NCBI GenBank assembly: GCA_041744735.1
Contig: JBGTKH010000152.1
Location: forward strand, 1-6,697
Direction: 5' to 3'
Origin: JBGTKH01 sp041744735
Lineage (GTDB): Bacteria > Planctomycetota > Planctomycetia > Pirellulales > Pirellulaceae
Length of the DNA stretch: 6,697 nucleotides
A program made the position numbers and the translations under genes. This document shows, piece by piece, positions 5,508 through 6,697 of this stretch. Under the pieces are notes generated by a model that worked only from the letters and a program-made list of their open reading frames with translations, had not been told where the DNA came from and did not search any database. Position 1 is the stretch's first letter. Every line of letters starts with the position of its first letter.

Positions 5508-6473
5508 TTACTCCAAGATCCGCCGCAGTTGGCTGATTTGGCCGTCGTGGTCGGTGAGCAGCAGTTCGTCGTCGGCAAGCTTCCAGCGGTAGTTCAAGCG
5601 GCTGCCGTCGTCCCAAAGCACAATCAGCACATCGCCGCGGGCCTCGAAGCGGCCGGTCAGCGGGACATACTTGACTTCAGCCTTCTTTACGGCAACTTCC
5701 GGCGATTGAATGGCGATACGCTGAGTCAACTGCTTGTCCGGAGAAATCTCAATGCGACCATTGCCGGTCAGTTTGACTTGGCTGCGAAAGGATCGCCACG
5801 TGCCGATGATCGGCGCCGCTTCGCGAACTTCGTAGTCCAGAGTCTGCTGCCGGTACGTCGGCGAGCGAAGAGTCAAATCGGCGACGATGCGGTCAAACTG
5901 TTCTGCTCGTTGACCCATCCATGCGCTGCGTGTAACGGCATGCAACTCGCAGATGCCCCAAGTCGTGCGCGCCAAAATGTGGAAACCGGTTTGTTCCGCG
6001 ACCACGCCGTTTTCTTGATTGTCGGAAGCGACAATGTTGAACTCTTGTTTCACAGCCGGCCACGGTCCGATGTGCAGCGCAGTGCGACGGCCGAACATGG
6101 CGCGGTTGTCGGTCGCCAAACGAGCTCGCCGCGCGAGCAGTTCATCCAATTCCGCGTACGTGCTACGTTCATCGGCCGCGCGCAGCGCACGAACGTGATA
6201 TGTGAGCCAGACTCCGTCCTCTTGCAAATCGCCGGCCGCATCTGGTGCAGATGGAGACAACACGAGACGAATCTCGCGGCCGCGCGCCGCTTCCCACACT
6301 TGCCAGCCGTCCGGCAGAATCACCTCGACCGCACCGGCCGCATGCAAGACGACGGCGTGTTCCGCGCTGCGCTGAGCCTGCGGACTGTTCAGCGATGGTT
6401 CATCGGCGACGACGAACGTGCCCATCGCCGTCGTCAATGCTAATCCGATGAGAGTCGCTGCTGGTCGAAACAT
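5508..6473 (-). CDS. Secreted two-domain protein of unknown function (PsbP-like plus lipocalin-like)
   Basis: A 321-residue protein. Residues 1-23 form a signal peptide (R3, hydrophobic 5-22, V-V-A before D24) with no lipobox cysteine, so export to the periplasm or beyond is expected. The N-terminal part (about 45-205) has the rhythm of PsbP/Mog1-type domains: a short strand followed by LPDGW (53-57), alternating strands with a helix YAELDELLARRARLA (106-120), and a final helix AEQFDRIVADLTLRSP. The C-terminal part (about 218-320) has features of small lipocalin-like beta-barrels: GTWRS (224-228), GRIEISPD, LTGRFEARGDVLIVLWDDGS and YRWKLADDELLLTD. Both assignments rest on pattern only, and no catalytic residues are evident. 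The ATG at 6471-6473 gives the best signal peptide. A weak GAGAG lies about 11 bases upstream. The gene ends one base from the 67-bp repeat array, and a palindrome lies just upstream of it. Confidence 0.82.
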   Translation of the reverse strand: MFRPAATLIGLALTTAMGTFVVADEPSLNSPQAQRSAEHAVVLHAAGAVEVILPDGWQVWEAARGREIRLVLSPSAPDAAGDLQEDGVWLTYHVRALRAADERSTYAELDELLARRARLATDNRAMFGRRTALHIGPWPAVKQEFNIVASDNQENGVVAEQTGFHILARTTWGICELHAVTRSAWMGQRAEQFDRIVADLTLRSPTYRQQTLDYEVREAAPIIGTWRSFRSQVKLTGNGRIEISPDKQLTQRIAIQSPEVAVKKAEVKYVPLTGRFEARGDVLIVLWDDGSRLNYRWKLADDELLLTDHDGQISQLRRILE

Positions 6474-6490
6474 GGAATCTTGCTCTCACT

Positions 6491-6561
6491 CGTAGCCGAA
6501 GTCGTGAGAGTTCGGTTTGCAATTCTGACACGTCAACCGAAGTCTCACGACTTCGGCTACG
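6491..6561. repeat. Palindromic element with 27-bp arms, GTAGCC...GGCTAC ends
   Basis: Arms 6491-6517 and 6535-6561 match as inverted copies at 26 of 27 positions around a 17-bp loop. The arm sequence CCGAAGTCGTGAGA is shared with the short hairpin at 2590-2609, and the terminal GTAGCC/GGCTAC is shared with the element at 769-840. CACTC occurs on both sides (6487-6491 and 6567-6571), but the right copy is five bases out from the end, so a target duplication is doubtful. It lies 18 bp upstream of the secreted-protein ATG, so it is likely within or near that gene's promoter or leader. Confidence 0.88.
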
Positions 6562-6697
6562 TTGCGCACTCGAAGGCCCGCTATTTGAAGACTACTACTT
6601 GTTCCGCCTCTGTAGATCGACATTCGGCGGCTCGCTGGCTACTCGCGTAGCGGATCGGCCGATTGTGCAGTGTGTGCGGCTGGCAAATGCAGCGAGG
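6562..6697 (-). other. Right edge: possible 3' end of a minus-strand gene, not decidable
   Basis: Two minus-strand frames are open from the window edge to a stop: one ends with TAG at 6581-6583 (39 codons, ending EQVVVFK), the other with TAG at 6595-6597 (34 codons, ending VDLQRRNK). They overlap, neither shows a motif I recognise, and a stretch this short is often open by chance in GC-rich DNA. One may be the tail of a gene beginning outside the window. Confidence 0.25.

Noticed and set aside
5406..6443. 345-codon open frame on the + strand
   Set aside because: It starts inside the 67-bp repeat and is antisense to the secreted protein, which has a signal peptide and sensible composition on the minus strand.
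1..6697. Defence system, phage, integron, tRNA or rRNA
   Set aside because: No protein or RNA signature of these was found on either strand.

Overview
The window reads like a piece of a planctomycete chromosome, probably from the Pirellulales. The basis is protein character (a MocA-like protein with membrane segments, a two-PDZ HtrA with an unusual second PDZ domain, a small Pro-rich lipoprotein and a secreted two-domain protein), moderately high GC, weak or absent Shine-Dalgarno sequences, and dense intergenic palindromes. This is inference from recall of family style; no rRNA or marker gene is present.

Layout. A heptanucleotide tandem array (1-94) runs into and supplies the start codon of a gamma-class carbonic anhydrase homologue on the + strand (83-595). 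All other confident genes are on the minus strand. Read in the direction of transcription (right to left) they are: a secreted two-domain protein (5508-6473); a short-chain dehydrogenase/reductase (4436-5212); a Gfo/Idh/MocA-like protein with a C-terminal membrane anchor (3195-4424), 11 bp after the reductase; a small Pro-rich lipoprotein (2748-3044); and a periplasmic HtrA/Deg-type serine protease (907-2268), convergent with the carbonic anhydrase.

Intergenic DNA. Every gap except the 11-bp one holds long inverted repeats: 628-694, 769-840, 2554-2575, 2590-2609, 2660-2726, 3054-3119, a 67-bp direct-repeat cluster with an inverted copy (5283-5506), and 6491-6561. Three of them start with GTAGC and end with GCTAC. 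One of these is flanked by an exact 8-bp direct repeat, as expected of a small non-autonomous mobile element. Some may also serve as terminators.

How the genes fit together. The reductase and the MocA-like gene probably form an operon of two dehydrogenase-fold proteins, the second held at the membrane and apparently lacking key cofactor and catalytic motifs. HtrA, the lipoprotein and the secreted protein are all cell-envelope proteins, but nothing ties them into one pathway. I see no defence system, CRISPR, transposase, phage gene, tRNA or rRNA. The most unusual material is the repeat architecture and the anchored MocA-like protein.
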